A stretch of 64,000 nt of DNA from Tritrichomonas musculus (taxonomy: Eukaryota > Parabasalia > Tritrichomonadida > Tritrichomonadidae): positions 62,001 through 126,000 of the forward strand of contig JAPFFF010000056.1 in assembly GCA_039105265.1 (NCBI GenBank). Direction: 5' to 3'. Both the position numbers and the translations under genes were made by a program. Shown here in pieces: positions 54,404-64,000 of this stretch; positions within the stretch are counted from its first letter, which is position 1, and every line of letters starts with the position of its first letter. Below the pieces are notes generated by a model, which was given only the letters and a program-made list of their open reading frames with translations, made no database searches and had not been told where the DNA came from.

Positions 54404-54636
54404 TAGTAATATATTGTGCGCCCTGGTACCCCGAATAACTACTGATAAGAATTTCCTTGTCTCCCAATACCAGGAACCAAGCTCCCAGAAAAATTGACAA
54501 TTCAACACCAAACTTTTCATAAACACGTTAGAGACCTACCTCAGGAACCAAGCTCCCAGAACAAGTTTGAAATTCGTTGGAAACTTACTTGGTAAACCAA
54601 GCTCCCAGAACAAGTTTGAAATTGTTAGGGGTGGTC
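54402..54636. repeat. Left terminal region of E with CAGGAACCAAGCTCCCAGAA repeats
   Basis: After the AGTAGT terminus, a 20-bp unit occurs at 54471-54490, 54542-54561 and (two changes) 54591-54610. The last two copies are followed by CAAGTTTGAAATT. The core recurs once in D at 51575. These subterminal direct repeats may bind integrase or terminal protein. Confidence 0.7.
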
Positions 54637-54691
54637 AATAGATATAAAAATAAATTTTAAATTAAGAATTTGTTTTTTTTCTTATTTTAAA

Positions 54692-55096
54692 ATGCAACAA
54701 CGCATCGACCATATCATTTCTGAATTACTTGCTTTAAAATCTGAAATTGAAATAAAGCAAACCGAATCAACTGAACAACCAAATGAAACACAAATTGAAT
54801 CCGAGCAAAGCTCGGCTGAGGCACAAAGTGCCGAACCTTCAACCGAATCAAATGAATTAAATCCTATACGAAGAAGAACAAATCGCTCATTTCCATTAAA
54901 CAAATCCAAATTCCTTAATGATGAACAGAGAGACCAAGTTCTTCAATTTGCTTCTGACCATAAAGAAACAATTATGAACCAACCAAGGTCTAATCGAATT
55001 CAATTCCTTCAGAATCTAATTCGTGAACAATTAAATATCAATTTATCGTTATATATGACGGGAAAGCTGATTCAAATAATCTCATCCAACAATTAA
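54692..55096 (+). CDS. 134-aa protein with the conserved KFLN domain
   Basis: A helical N-terminus and a Glu/Ser-rich linker precede a C-terminal domain (SKFLNDEQRDQVLQFASDH ... LNINLSLYMTGKLIQI). The domain clearly matches the end of the protein at 24370-24873 in C. In E the gene lies directly between terminus and fiber, on the opposite strand to its position in C. No known function. Confidence 0.6.
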   Translation: MQQRIDHIISELLALKSEIEIKQTESTEQPNETQIESEQSSAEAQSAEPSTESNELNPIRRRTNRSFPLNKSKFLNDEQRDQVLQFASDHKETIMNQPRSNRIQFLQNLIREQLNINLSLYMTGKLIQIISSNN

Positions 55097-55121
55097 GCTA
55101 AAAAAATTTTTTTTATACTAT

Positions 55122-57728
55122 TTATGCCTTAAAGCATGCAAGTGTTTTATTATCTATTATTGCAGTTATGATACCAACAGTCATACGTTTAATCTTTGAT
55201 GTTATTGCAGTTTCACCACTAAGAATCTTCAATTTATTATCTTCATTATCAATAAATACTTCATCCCCAATACCATAACAAGATGAATCATCAACTTTCA
55301 AAAGATAATCGCCATGGGAAGCAAATGTTATAGCATTATTTTTATCATCAATTCTAACACAAATACCAACATATTCTTTCCATGAACCAGTAGTTTTGAC
55401 ACTGCAAATACAATCTGTAGTATCATTCACAGTTGAAGATATCCACGTATCACCATCATGTTTATAAACCTTACCAGTCATATATACTGGAGCTCCAATA
55501 ACGAAATCATTTATTGAATTTACAGATGACTCGATTGGGGAGTAGTGGGTGATGGTAGTTGAACCATTGGATGTAATTGTACCTTTTACAACTAAATCTT
55601 TTTCAATAATTGTTTTATGAATTAAAGTAATATTTCTATCAACATTATTAAGATCATTATTTAAATGTTTACAAGTTATATAATTATAACCACCTATTGC
55701 TAATGTAACAAATTTATCACTATTATCAGTTCTACTATATCGTAATAATCCATAATTATCACTATTTAATACACCAAACTTAATAACACATTTATTATCA
55801 TATGATGAGAAAACAGATAAAGCATTACTTGAAGTTGTACAATTAGCTGTCAACGCTCCATTAATAGTTGAATTACCTTCTTTGGGAACATATTTTTCAT
55901 CAGATTCGGACTTCAATGCAAAATTATCATTCACATATTTCACCGAAGTAATCATATCATCGCTCACAGGTTGGTTGCTGATTAATGTGATAGATGCATC
56001 ATATATATTGGTCAGTGTATCATCCTCAGCTCTCAATGAAACAATACGTGTAGCTACACGAATATCTATCAATTCACTTGACTCTCCGCTGGTTGATTTG
56101 TATATGAGATTTGCACCCTTTCGACCAGAATACGTATATTCAGCTTCTTCATATGTTGTATCTTCGGCATTTCGTTTGAATTTTACGATTATATTTTTAG
56201 TTGTCAATACTCTTCTTATATATTCATCTGGGATTGCACAACCACTATCATTCTGTATACATTGAATTGTGAATCGTTCTGGACTTTCATCAACAACATT
56301 CGAGTCTTTGATAAATGGTGATTCGATTTGTGCTCTAATGAAATTATATGCTATAGGATTATTATTTCTATGTGCTGCAATATACGATACATATACAATT
56401 TGTCCATCATCATGACGCCATATTATTCTATCAATGCGTTTACCATTGCTATCATACCTGTCCATGCTATCAAAAGTGTTAGTAGAGCCATTTGGTTTAA
56501 ATATTACATCAATATGCACTATATCATCATCTTGATTATCTCCCCAATTAACATCAAATACCAAATGAACTCCAGCATTGGGTAGCTTAGGGGTAATATA
56601 TACACCGTCATATAAGTTTGCTGGATATTCAATATTCAATTCAGTTCCGTATAATGCAGTATTCAATGCAGATTCATTAACCAAATCAGTTGGAATTGTT
56701 GGTATATCTGTTTTCAATGCATACTTATCTAATTCATAAGCCAATTCATCTTCATCAACAAACTTCTCATCAGCTTGTGCACTAGTATAATATGGTGTCA
56801 AGTCAACAGGTTTTGGGATATCGCTCTTCAATGCATAAGTGTTCGACACATATCTAGCCGAATAAGCGTTTTTGTCTGTTGGTTCGATAGTTTTGGTTAT
56901 TGAACATGATAATATTTCTGGTGTATCACCAGTTCCTGGATTGATTAATTCATGGCTGTGATACAGTATCCAAAGACCAGAACTACTTCCGTCGATACGC
57001 AGTATCTGAGAGGGTTGATTATCATCATCGTCATTGTACGAATAGTCTGCGTGAACATAATGGGCCGTATAGAAATTGTCTGATGATACAATATCCAACC
57101 CATATTGCTCAATCAGTTCATGATATGTGTCGTAGTCCAAATCAGGGATTGTATTATTGACGATTTTGAATTGAATAGTTGTTTGCCCCTCAATAATCTC
57201 TGGGATATCGCCTTTCACTTGCTCAATAGCAAGGGTCATATCTGTTGTTAAAGCATAATTTGTCAAATCAACAGGTTCTGGAATGTCTTCTTTTTTTGCA
57301 TACAATGTCATATCTGGTAAGTCCTGAGTCTTCGTGTACTCACTTAAGTTCGTAAGTTTCGCATATGGTTCCAAAGCAGTTGTCAAAGCAGATTCATTAA
57401 CCAAATCTGTAGGTATTTCAGGTATGTCAGTTGATAATGCAAAGTTGTTAACAACGTAATCACGTAATGTATTAACAGCGTTTTCAATTTCTTCACTACT
57501 AGCATACTTTAATAATTCTTTATTGAATTCCTCTGTTTTCAAATAATCGAATAAATCAGTTGTTTTTGCATATGGTTTTAATAATTCTTTCAATTCCTCA
57601 GTATTCAAGCTTGACCCTAAATTATTTCCGTTATTGCATTGGCAAGCATATTTCTTGATATATTCTATTATCAATTCATCAATTGTATTAACTTTTTTTA
57701 TATTACCCGCTTGTTCTATCGTGAACAT
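55122..57728 (-). CDS. Fiber-like protein of Polinton E
   Basis: About 868 aa from the conserved MFTIEQAGNIKKVN start (an upstream ATG at 57752 lies inside the divergent gene and lacks conservation). The proximal shaft is different from A and C (KTTDLFDYLKTEEFNKELL). The middle shares a domain with C (QTTIQFKIVNNTIPDLDYD), and the distal domain is almost that of A (SDNYGLLRYSRTDNSDKF). The C-terminal domain is conserved. The protein is thus a patchwork of modules seen in the other two. Confidence 0.75.
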   Translation of the reverse strand: MFTIEQAGNIKKVNTIDELIIEYIKKYACQCNNGNNLGSSLNTEELKELLKPYAKTTDLFDYLKTEEFNKELLKYASSEEIENAVNTLRDYVVNNFALSTDIPEIPTDLVNESALTTALEPYAKLTNLSEYTKTQDLPDMTLYAKKEDIPEPVDLTNYALTTDMTLAIEQVKGDIPEIIEGQTTIQFKIVNNTIPDLDYDTYHELIEQYGLDIVSSDNFYTAHYVHADYSYNDDDDNQPSQILRIDGSSSGLWILYHSHELINPGTGDTPEILSCSITKTIEPTDKNAYSARYVSNTYALKSDIPKPVDLTPYYTSAQADEKFVDEDELAYELDKYALKTDIPTIPTDLVNESALNTALYGTELNIEYPANLYDGVYITPKLPNAGVHLVFDVNWGDNQDDDIVHIDVIFKPNGSTNTFDSMDRYDSNGKRIDRIIWRHDDGQIVYVSYIAAHRNNNPIAYNFIRAQIESPFIKDSNVVDESPERFTIQCIQNDSGCAIPDEYIRRVLTTKNIIVKFKRNAEDTTYEEAEYTYSGRKGANLIYKSTSGESSELIDIRVATRIVSLRAEDDTLTNIYDASITLISNQPVSDDMITSVKYVNDNFALKSESDEKYVPKEGNSTINGALTANCTTSSNALSVFSSYDNKCVIKFGVLNSDNYGLLRYSRTDNSDKFVTLAIGGYNYITCKHLNNDLNNVDRNITLIHKTIIEKDLVVKGTITSNGSTTITHYSPIESSVNSINDFVIGAPVYMTGKVYKHDGDTWISSTVNDTTDCICSVKTTGSWKEYVGICVRIDDKNNAITFASHGDYLLKVDDSSCYGIGDEVFIDNEDNKLKILSGETAITSKIKRMTVGIITAIIDNKTLACFKA

Positions 57729-57742
57729 TTTGGGAATAATAA

Positions 57743-60253
57743 ATGATAACAAACATAAACGAAGATTTCATACTAAACGAAGTAAAAAAAGGGGACTATC
57801 AAGATATGCTCGTATTCATGTTCCAAAATAGTAAGTTAACACAAATAACAACAATTATTGGTAATATTATTGAGTATCTTAAGAATCCTCGTAACTATGT
57901 CAAAGATGTAAAAACAAATTTAAAAGATATGCTTGATAAATATAACGCAAAGCCTAAAGGAACTTCAAGACAAAAAAATGAATTAGCTAAAATACTTGAT
58001 TCAAAAGCGAATTACTTTATTGATTTAACCAACTATCTGAAAAATAAAGAAAAACCTGTTTCCATTCCACAAGTTGAAGAGGAGGAGGAGCCCGATTTAG
58101 CAGACCATTATTTCAGAAATCGAATTAATAAAGATATTGAATCACTTAATGATTTAGTTATACTTGATAGTAATCATATTAATGCTTTACAATTATTTTA
58201 TCGTATTGCTGATGACTCAGAGAAGTATTCAGTATTCAATAAAAAAGATACCGCACAGATTCAATCACTTGTCAAATCATTGACAAATAATATAGACTCA
58301 CATAAAAACAATGAGGCATCAGATAATATAAATAACCTAATGCAATTTGAGAATATTAGAAGGAAAACCAATATTGAAACAATGAAAAAGATAGCAGAAA
58401 CTAATCAAGAAGGTCAACAATTATCAGATGCTTACAATAAATCTTCTACAATTGATGCTAATCAACTTAAGAAATTTGGCTTATTAAACGATGATTTTAC
58501 TGCTGAAAACCTTTATGATTATTATAATCGAGCTATAAATCCCAAAGATGATTCTGACATCAGAGTAAAAAAACTTGTATTACAATTACATGATGCAATA
58601 CGCGAAACAAACATATTTGAAGAAACAACTGAGCCTAAAAACAAAAAGAAGCTCAAACAATTAATAAAGTATATTACAGAAAAGCACTTTGTGCCTGGCG
58701 CCGAAGGCGCAAATGGTGACCGAGAAATATTTTGGAACATGAATAGTGATTCACAAAGTTCTGACGATAATAATGTTGATAATGAATATTTTTCCATTCC
58801 TAAATCAATGTCAAAGCCTGTATTTAAATCACCATCTAAAAAACCTGTACTTAGTTCTGAAAACTACGAAGATTTATTTAATGTTGATATTGCATCACCA
58901 GAAGGTGTATCTCCAATCGATACTGATGAATTCAAAAGCAATTATATGCAGTCTGTCCCAACTGGTAAACGTGCTGGTAAAACATTTGAAGCTTCACAAA
59001 AACGTTTAAATGACTTATACATTTTCGAAAATAAACAAAGTATTGATGTTAGTAAATTCCGAGGGGAATTATTTGATATTCTTATTAATGGTAATTATCG
59101 TATTAAATTCTCTCCAAAATGTGCTACAAGAGATGGCGCAGAAGCCTATTGTAAGAAGAAATTTGATAAAAATGGATATCCATTATATCGATTAATTCCT
59201 GCAAGGAGAGACACATTAGACCCTCTTGGTAATCCAATTTGTGACTTAAATGGCGACAAAGTAGAGGACATCGTTATTGTTGACACTCGTGGTAAACCTG
59301 TTATAATTAATGGATTCCGTCTTGTTAAAGCAGACCCTTATAAGAAATTATGGCAAACCGAACGCATTGCTGCAGAACAAAAAAAAATAGAACCATTTGA
59401 AGTATGGATGAAAAATCTTACTGGTACTACTAAAACATGGAATTATAAACAAAAACAATGGGATGCTGGTAAAATCGATATTAAATATGATGAAAAGTTC
59501 ATTAAAGCAGTTAATGCTTATCAGAAGGTTGGCTTATCTAAACCCAAAGTCAGCACCAAACTTAATGCAAGAGGATTATGGAGTTCAATCTTTTCAAAAA
59601 TATGGCAATTAGCACTCTTTAATATGTTTGGAGATGATGAACAACATGGAAAATATCAATTTATGGAACCATTGAAGGGTATATTCAGTTATTTAAAAAT
59701 ATGTACCGCTGTATTTATTTTACAATATGAATTGAAAGTAATGAAAACACATGAATGTAATAATTGGAATGAATGGGTTAAATATAAAAAAGTACACTCA
59801 AAAGCAGTAAATTCTGAATTAGGTCTTATGATTCAAGAAGATTATAACAAGTATATGAAAGATGTTATCCCAATTGGCGGTGAAATAAATGGTTTAGCTG
59901 AAATATCAGAACAATTAGGAAAAATATTATCCCTAACAATTGAACTAATAATTAACGTTGGACTTGGATATACAGAAGAAAAGAAAGAACGATTTACACA
60001 ATTAGCACGGGAAATATTGGAAAATAAATTGACTAAAGAAGAAAAGAAACAATTACGAGAACACTTTGGTTCAAATATTGATAAACATATTAACTTCAAT
60101 GTTGGCGGAAATTACATTGAAGTTAAAAATTTGTATAAATCATTGTATGATAATTATCGCGACAAAACATATATTAAATCAAGAACTGATGAAAAACTAG
60201 CTAATGTTAAAGTTGAATCTGATGATGACGATGAAGCTGAAGATGAAGCATAA
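57743..60253 (+). CDS. Conserved 836-aa Polinton protein, E copy
   Basis: Distant homolog of the 835-aa protein of A. The N-terminal half is unrelated in sequence but likewise charged. The core with DLNGDKVEDIVIVDTRGKP and INGFRLVKADPYKKLW, and SIFSKIWQLALFNMFG further on, matches. The end is acidic (DDDDEAEDEA). The divergent start, 14 bp from the fiber start, is preserved. Confidence 0.7.
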   Translation: MITNINEDFILNEVKKGDYQDMLVFMFQNSKLTQITTIIGNIIEYLKNPRNYVKDVKTNLKDMLDKYNAKPKGTSRQKNELAKILDSKANYFIDLTNYLKNKEKPVSIPQVEEEEEPDLADHYFRNRINKDIESLNDLVILDSNHINALQLFYRIADDSEKYSVFNKKDTAQIQSLVKSLTNNIDSHKNNEASDNINNLMQFENIRRKTNIETMKKIAETNQEGQQLSDAYNKSSTIDANQLKKFGLLNDDFTAENLYDYYNRAINPKDDSDIRVKKLVLQLHDAIRETNIFEETTEPKNKKKLKQLIKYITEKHFVPGAEGANGDREIFWNMNSDSQSSDDNNVDNEYFSIPKSMSKPVFKSPSKKPVLSSENYEDLFNVDIASPEGVSPIDTDEFKSNYMQSVPTGKRAGKTFEASQKRLNDLYIFENKQSIDVSKFRGELFDILINGNYRIKFSPKCATRDGAEAYCKKKFDKNGYPLYRLIPARRDTLDPLGNPICDLNGDKVEDIVIVDTRGKPVIINGFRLVKADPYKKLWQTERIAAEQKKIEPFEVWMKNLTGTTKTWNYKQKQWDAGKIDIKYDEKFIKAVNAYQKVGLSKPKVSTKLNARGLWSSIFSKIWQLALFNMFGDDEQHGKYQFMEPLKGIFSYLKICTAVFILQYELKVMKTHECNNWNEWVKYKKVHSKAVNSELGLMIQEDYNKYMKDVIPIGGEINGLAEISEQLGKILSLTIELIINVGLGYTEEKKERFTQLAREILENKLTKEEKKQLREHFGSNIDKHINFNVGGNYIEVKNLYKSLYDNYRDKTYIKSRTDEKLANVKVESDDDDEAEDEA

Positions 60254-60261
60254 AAAAATAT

Positions 60262-61452
60262 TTAATCTGTTTTATTTTTTGGTAATCTGAAAGTTGATAT
60301 ATGTGTTTTTGGTTTGTTTTCTGACTTACTCTCATTAATCTTTGGTAAGTTTCCATTGGTTGCATTATTTGTTTCACTAGTTAAAGATGATTTTTTTGGC
60401 TCTGCATTAAAATTAAAATTAGTACCTGTTGGAATATTAAATGTTGTTGGTTGAAAGTAATTCATTGGACTAAAGTTATTAGGATTTTGTTGTACAGAGC
60501 TTTGAGGTTTCATCCATGTATTTGAGGTCGATACATTGCTGAAAATAGAGCTCGGTAATGTCTCAACATCTGGTTTCATTGTAGTCGTACTCTCATTTTC
60601 GGTAGAGCTTTGCTCGGTTTCCAAATCCCGTAACATAGATGGAACTGGAGGATTTATTTTTTTAGGTCTTATTTCATCATAATCATATTTATTATTGATA
60701 TCGACATTACTTGTTTCATATTTACCATCATTATCATTTTCTGAAATATCCATTAATGGTTCAAGGCTTTCAGGAGTTTCATTAAAATGGACTTTTAATA
60801 ATGGACTTACATAATTAGATTTAAATACATTAATAACAGGAAAATGGTAATGCCAATTTTGAAATTCATATTTAAATTTTTTTAAATCAGCTTCCTCATC
60901 CAAATTTCGTAATTCAACACGATTCCATTCATTCATAAAAGTTTCAGGTTTGAAACAAAGAAATATGTGTAACGGAAGTGGTTTGATTTTTCTATTTACA
61001 TCTCCTTCGGAATCTAATTCAAAACAGAAATTATTTGTTTCTTTAATAGCATATTTATATCCACAATCTTCCATTAATACAATATATGATTTATTTAGTT
61101 CATCAAACCATCTTTCAACAAATTTAATATCTGTATTTCCAATTTTGGAACCAATTTCAATAGAAATGACAAATTTTCTTTTTAAATAAGGACGTTTATT
61201 ATCTAAGATGTTCATTTTTGTATTCATATCAACTTTCTTAGGTAAATTTAACAATATATTATCACCTTCCATAAAAACAAATAAATCTTGATAATTACTA
61301 CTCAAATAGAAGTAAACTTTCTTATCTTTTTTATCAATATATGAATATAATGTGTGAGTTCTATCTAGAATAATTGCATCCTTATCAATTAAATTAGATT
61401 CTTGTTCTGCTGTTAATACTTCTTTATTTTTATCCTTTGTTTTACGTATCAT
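60262..61452 (-). CDS. 396-aa protein at the variable locus of E
   Basis: The N-terminal 230 residues look like a folded alpha/beta domain (RTHTLYSYIDKKDKKVYFYL; WHYHFPVINVFKSNY). The C-terminal third is low-complexity Ser/Thr/Asn/Pro-rich with FNFNAEPKKSS and a basic end (RLPKNKTD). It stands where A and B have the Arg-tailed protein and C the 176-aa protein. No family recognised. Confidence 0.55.
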   Translation of the reverse strand: MIRKTKDKNKEVLTAEQESNLIDKDAIILDRTHTLYSYIDKKDKKVYFYLSSNYQDLFVFMEGDNILLNLPKKVDMNTKMNILDNKRPYLKRKFVISIEIGSKIGNTDIKFVERWFDELNKSYIVLMEDCGYKYAIKETNNFCFELDSEGDVNRKIKPLPLHIFLCFKPETFMNEWNRVELRNLDEEADLKKFKYEFQNWHYHFPVINVFKSNYVSPLLKVHFNETPESLEPLMDISENDNDGKYETSNVDINNKYDYDEIRPKKINPPVPSMLRDLETEQSSTENESTTTMKPDVETLPSSIFSNVSTSNTWMKPQSSVQQNPNNFSPMNYFQPTTFNIPTGTNFNFNAEPKKSSLTSETNNATNGNLPKINESKSENKPKTHISTFRLPKNKTD

Positions 61453-61520
61453 TTTTCATTTGGAACAAAAATAATAAGGCCTAAATGGCTATTTGGTGCC
61501 TGGCAAACAAAAAAACCTAT

Positions 61521-61901
61521 TTAAAAGATTAATAGGCAACTCATTACAAAAGCAGATGGTTCAATTGAGTTCCCATATAAATCTGTGAACCAAATTTTAA
61601 AATTACGTTCATGACCAAGGAATTCATATTTTCGATATTTAGTTTGACGTCTGTTTGCTAACATAATGAAACAATCACAATAACCATCTTGTTGTACAAT
61701 ATCAGAGTGTACCATCAAATCTCCAACAAGAGTATCTTTAACAATTGCTCCAACATACTGTACAACAATAAATTTCTTATTCTTACTTGAAACGAATTCA
61801 CTTGGAAGAACAAATTCTTTATCTTGTGTATGGAAATAACGCTTAGTAATTGGTTGTTTAAAATTTATCGTTGATACATTTTTGATATTATTTGTTAACA
61901 T
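61521..61901 (-). CDS. Conserved 126-aa beta-rich protein, E copy
   Basis: Homolog of the 116-aa protein: PITKRYFHTQDKEFVLP, VGDLMVHSDIVQ, MLANRRQTKYRKYEF, IWFTDLYGNSIEPSAFVMSC. Its retention in the most divergent Polinton here marks it as a core gene. It overlaps the integrase region by 7 bp. Confidence 0.72.
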   Translation of the reverse strand: MLTNNIKNVSTINFKQPITKRYFHTQDKEFVLPSEFVSSKNKKFIVVQYVGAIVKDTLVGDLMVHSDIVQQDGYCDCFIMLANRRQTKYRKYEFLGHERNFKIWFTDLYGNSIEPSAFVMSCLLIF

Positions 61902-63308
61902 TTTATTACAAAATACTCTTTATAATCTTCATTCAAGTCATCAATGGAATCACAAACATATTTTGTATAAATAATTGGAATTTCAATTTCATTTTTTTCA
62001 ACATCAGTTTGAGCTTTACGTCCTCGTTCAGGTTGTTCGTATGGAATTAACCCCTTGTCTGTTTTACTGAATGTGTAATATTGATTTAACAATCTACATT
62101 TAACATTTCCGTTTTGATAACAAATGAATTCAGCTATATCATCAAATACACGACGTCGTTTTTCATGCTTTTTTTGAGTCTTACCTCTGTCAAGATGTAT
62201 CAAAATAATGTTACCACGTTTGTAATTAAGTAAGCCTTTCAACTTCTGTTTTTCATTTATCTTTCTCAATTTCATTTTCATCATTCGAATATACTTCCAT
62301 TCCAAATCAACATTGTTTTGAACTTGAACTGGAGAATAATAAATCCATTTAGTTGGAGGAATCAATCCAGAACCTTGATATTCAGATAATTCATCTTCAT
62401 TATAATCATAATTCCGAAATCTCAATGAATTGTGAGGAGTGTTATTATAGAAGTTCACCATTTGTCTCATGAGATTATAATCAGCAATTCTTCGATTATC
62501 CATTCCGAAGGCATTTCTAAGAGTTCTAATTACAGAATCAACATTTTTATGAGCGAGAGCGTAAGGGGAAGAATTAATTACAAATTTGACTGGATAATAA
62601 TCATTGATATCGTCAATTTTCAACTCAATTTTTGAGAAGCAGAGATTGGTGACTTGATAACATTTTTATATCCACTTTTTTTCAAAAATGCTATTAACGT
62701 TTTCAAATTAGTATGCGCAGGCTCTAAGCCCCTTCGGGGATTATTGAACAATATTTCATTTCTAACTTGATTTCTTAACTCAGGTTTATAATTGTATGCT
62801 ACTTGTAAATCATTTGAGATATCTGTTTTGAGAATTACTTTTGTATTATCTTTCAATACAATACATTCATCTTTTAAACTAACAAATCCAGATTCACCAT
62901 CACATTTGATTGTCTTGAATTCAAACTTAGGATTCTTTTCAACAATTCGTTTTAAAGTTTGAGTTATTTCACTTTTGTATGACATTGGTTCAACAATTAG
63001 ATATCTAGTATTCACATTTATCAAAACAAGATAGATTTGCTCTTGTTTAATTGGATGTTCAACATCTGCATAATAATTGCAGACATCAAATCGGCTTCCC
63101 AACATCCTGGTTCATTTGAGAAATTTGGTTTTGACATTTTTTTGCATGCTTTGAGTTTGAAATCAGGTATGAAAGGTTCTGTTTTAATGTTTGTGTTGAA
63201 AACAGGTTGTAAATCAGTTTCAACGTATTTGTATTTCGATTTGAATGGATATTTCAATAATGAAGGATATTCTTTATCATAAATTCTGAGAGATTTAGTT
63301 TTTGACAT
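61895..63308 (-). pseudogene. Polinton integrase of E (broken)
   Basis: Homologous to the A integrase from MSKTKSLRIYDKEYPS through the core to the basic C-terminal domain (KTQKKHEKRRRVFDDIAEF). It has extra segments relative to A. It is broken, about twice. Confidence 0.82.
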
Positions 63309-63370
63309 TTCGAATACAATAAGGTAATTCAGAAGCGAGAAAAAAAAATATCTCAAATCAAATCTCAATT

Positions 63371-64000
63371 TTATGCGTTTATTTGTGAACCAGCTGGAGA
63401 TTCATCATCGATGTACTCTAAACCATTCAAACTTAATTTGAAATAGGTATCTCTTGTGAGCCATAATTGTGTTGGGGGTGGATGTACTGTACCTTCTTCA
63501 TTAACATTATAGTAAGTATCATTTGGACCTGTATATATTGGTTGACCATTAACCTGAACTTGAATGTTACCAAATCCACCATCCAAACCATCATAACAAT
63601 AACCAGCAGATGAACGTTCAGTTTGAATATTGAAAACAAAGCTAGAAGCATCACTTAAAGTATTCTTGTAGCGAACTCCGTTTGCATCATTCTTTGGCAT
63701 AGTCATTGAGTCCTCAAATTCTTTAGTGCATTGTAATGCGATTGCATCAAGGTCTCCAGCGGTTAATTGATTCTCAAAGAATCTTGCACCAATTGTTGAA
63801 ACATTTTCATCTGGGAAGTTCTTGCCACCAATATTGAGATAACAATTTTGATATACTGGATTTTCGAAAACAGTGAGGTCATTATGATGCTTTGGAAACA
63901 TAATTGACATTGTTGTAACATTAATTAATGGAATATTCAATGTTGACTTAATTCCATTTGCAGCAGGAGCAATTGGGAATGAATGGTAATCAACTTTCTG
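63371..64000 (-). CDS. Polinton major capsid protein, C-terminal part (rest off window)
   Basis: The frame is open to the window edge. It shows the conserved blocks LNIPLINVTTMSIMFPKHH, LNIGGKNFPDENVSTIG, FENQLTAGDLDAIALQCTKE and YCYDGLDGGFGN. The end (ESPAGSQINA) corresponds to ETPKGSQANE in A. The stop overlaps TAAA. Confidence 0.85.
   Translation of the reverse strand, partial: QKVDYHSFPIAPAANGIKSTLNIPLINVTTMSIMFPKHHNDLTVFENPVYQNCYLNIGGKNFPDENVSTIGARFFENQLTAGDLDAIALQCTKEFEDSMTMPKNDANGVRYKNTLSDASSFVFNIQTERSSAGYCYDGLDGGFGNIQVQVNGQPIYTGPNDTYYNVNEEGTVHPPPTQLWLTRDTYFKLSLNGLEYIDDESPAGSQINA

Larger units (their letters stand above)
54402..64000. mobile_element. Polinton E, left part (right end off window)
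   Basis: Begins AGTAGTAATATATTGTGCG inside the D integrase gene. It carries a small conserved gene, fiber, 836-aa protein, a 396-aa protein, the 126-aa protein, integrase and capsid in the same relative order as A-C. The integrase is broken, about twice; other genes look whole. Polymerase and ATPase genes are not found between the terminus and the fiber, so the left arm is short or rearranged. Confidence 0.8.

Overview
The window looks like nuclear DNA of a parabasalid protist, most likely a Tritrichomonas- or Trichomonas-like species. The evidence is very AT-rich, intron-free DNA, a eukaryotic nucleoporin gene, stop codons that usually run into TAAA (the polyadenylation signal known in trichomonads), very short spacers, and several Maverick/Polinton elements with phage-like virion genes. 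The species assignment is inference.

Layout: (1) 1-15368 is the right-hand part of Polinton A (polymerase, HNH nuclease, a gene flanked by inverted repeats, fiber, structural proteins, integrase, major capsid, small right-end genes, terminal repeat). A sits inside the gene of a second copy, Polinton B (15369-21499). (2) 21500-42560 is a full-length Polinton C with 368-bp terminal inverted repeats; it carries the left-end genes that are off-window in A, including a packaging ATPase and a 1523-aa polymerase. A few of its genes are broken. (3) 42561-51517 is host DNA: the tail of an open frame starting just after the right end of C, a Nup155/Nup170-type nucleoporin gene, and a pogo/CENP-B-like DNA transposon with 45-bp terminal repeats. 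(4) 51518-54401 is a reduced Polinton D of another lineage. It is cut by the left end of Polinton E (54402-64000), whose right end lies beyond the window.

The Polintons encode a replication module (protein-primed type PolB), an integration module (retroviral-type integrase) and a virion module (major capsid protein, packaging ATPase, fiber, a small amphipathic protein resembling adenovirus pVI, and several conserved proteins of unknown role). Comparing the copies shows a conserved backbone with exchangeable parts: the interval between polymerase and fiber, the fiber tip, a capsid surface domain and an arginine-tailed protein locus differ between copies. A and B are nearly identical and thus young; C is a divergent mosaic; D and E belong to more distant lineages.

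Least explained are the inverted-repeat-flanked gene in A, the nuclease-like HNH module inside the C polymerase, the structured block and 17-bp iterons in the cargo interval of C, the double terminus in the terminal repeats, and the telomere-like inverted repeat directly upstream of the nucleoporin gene.
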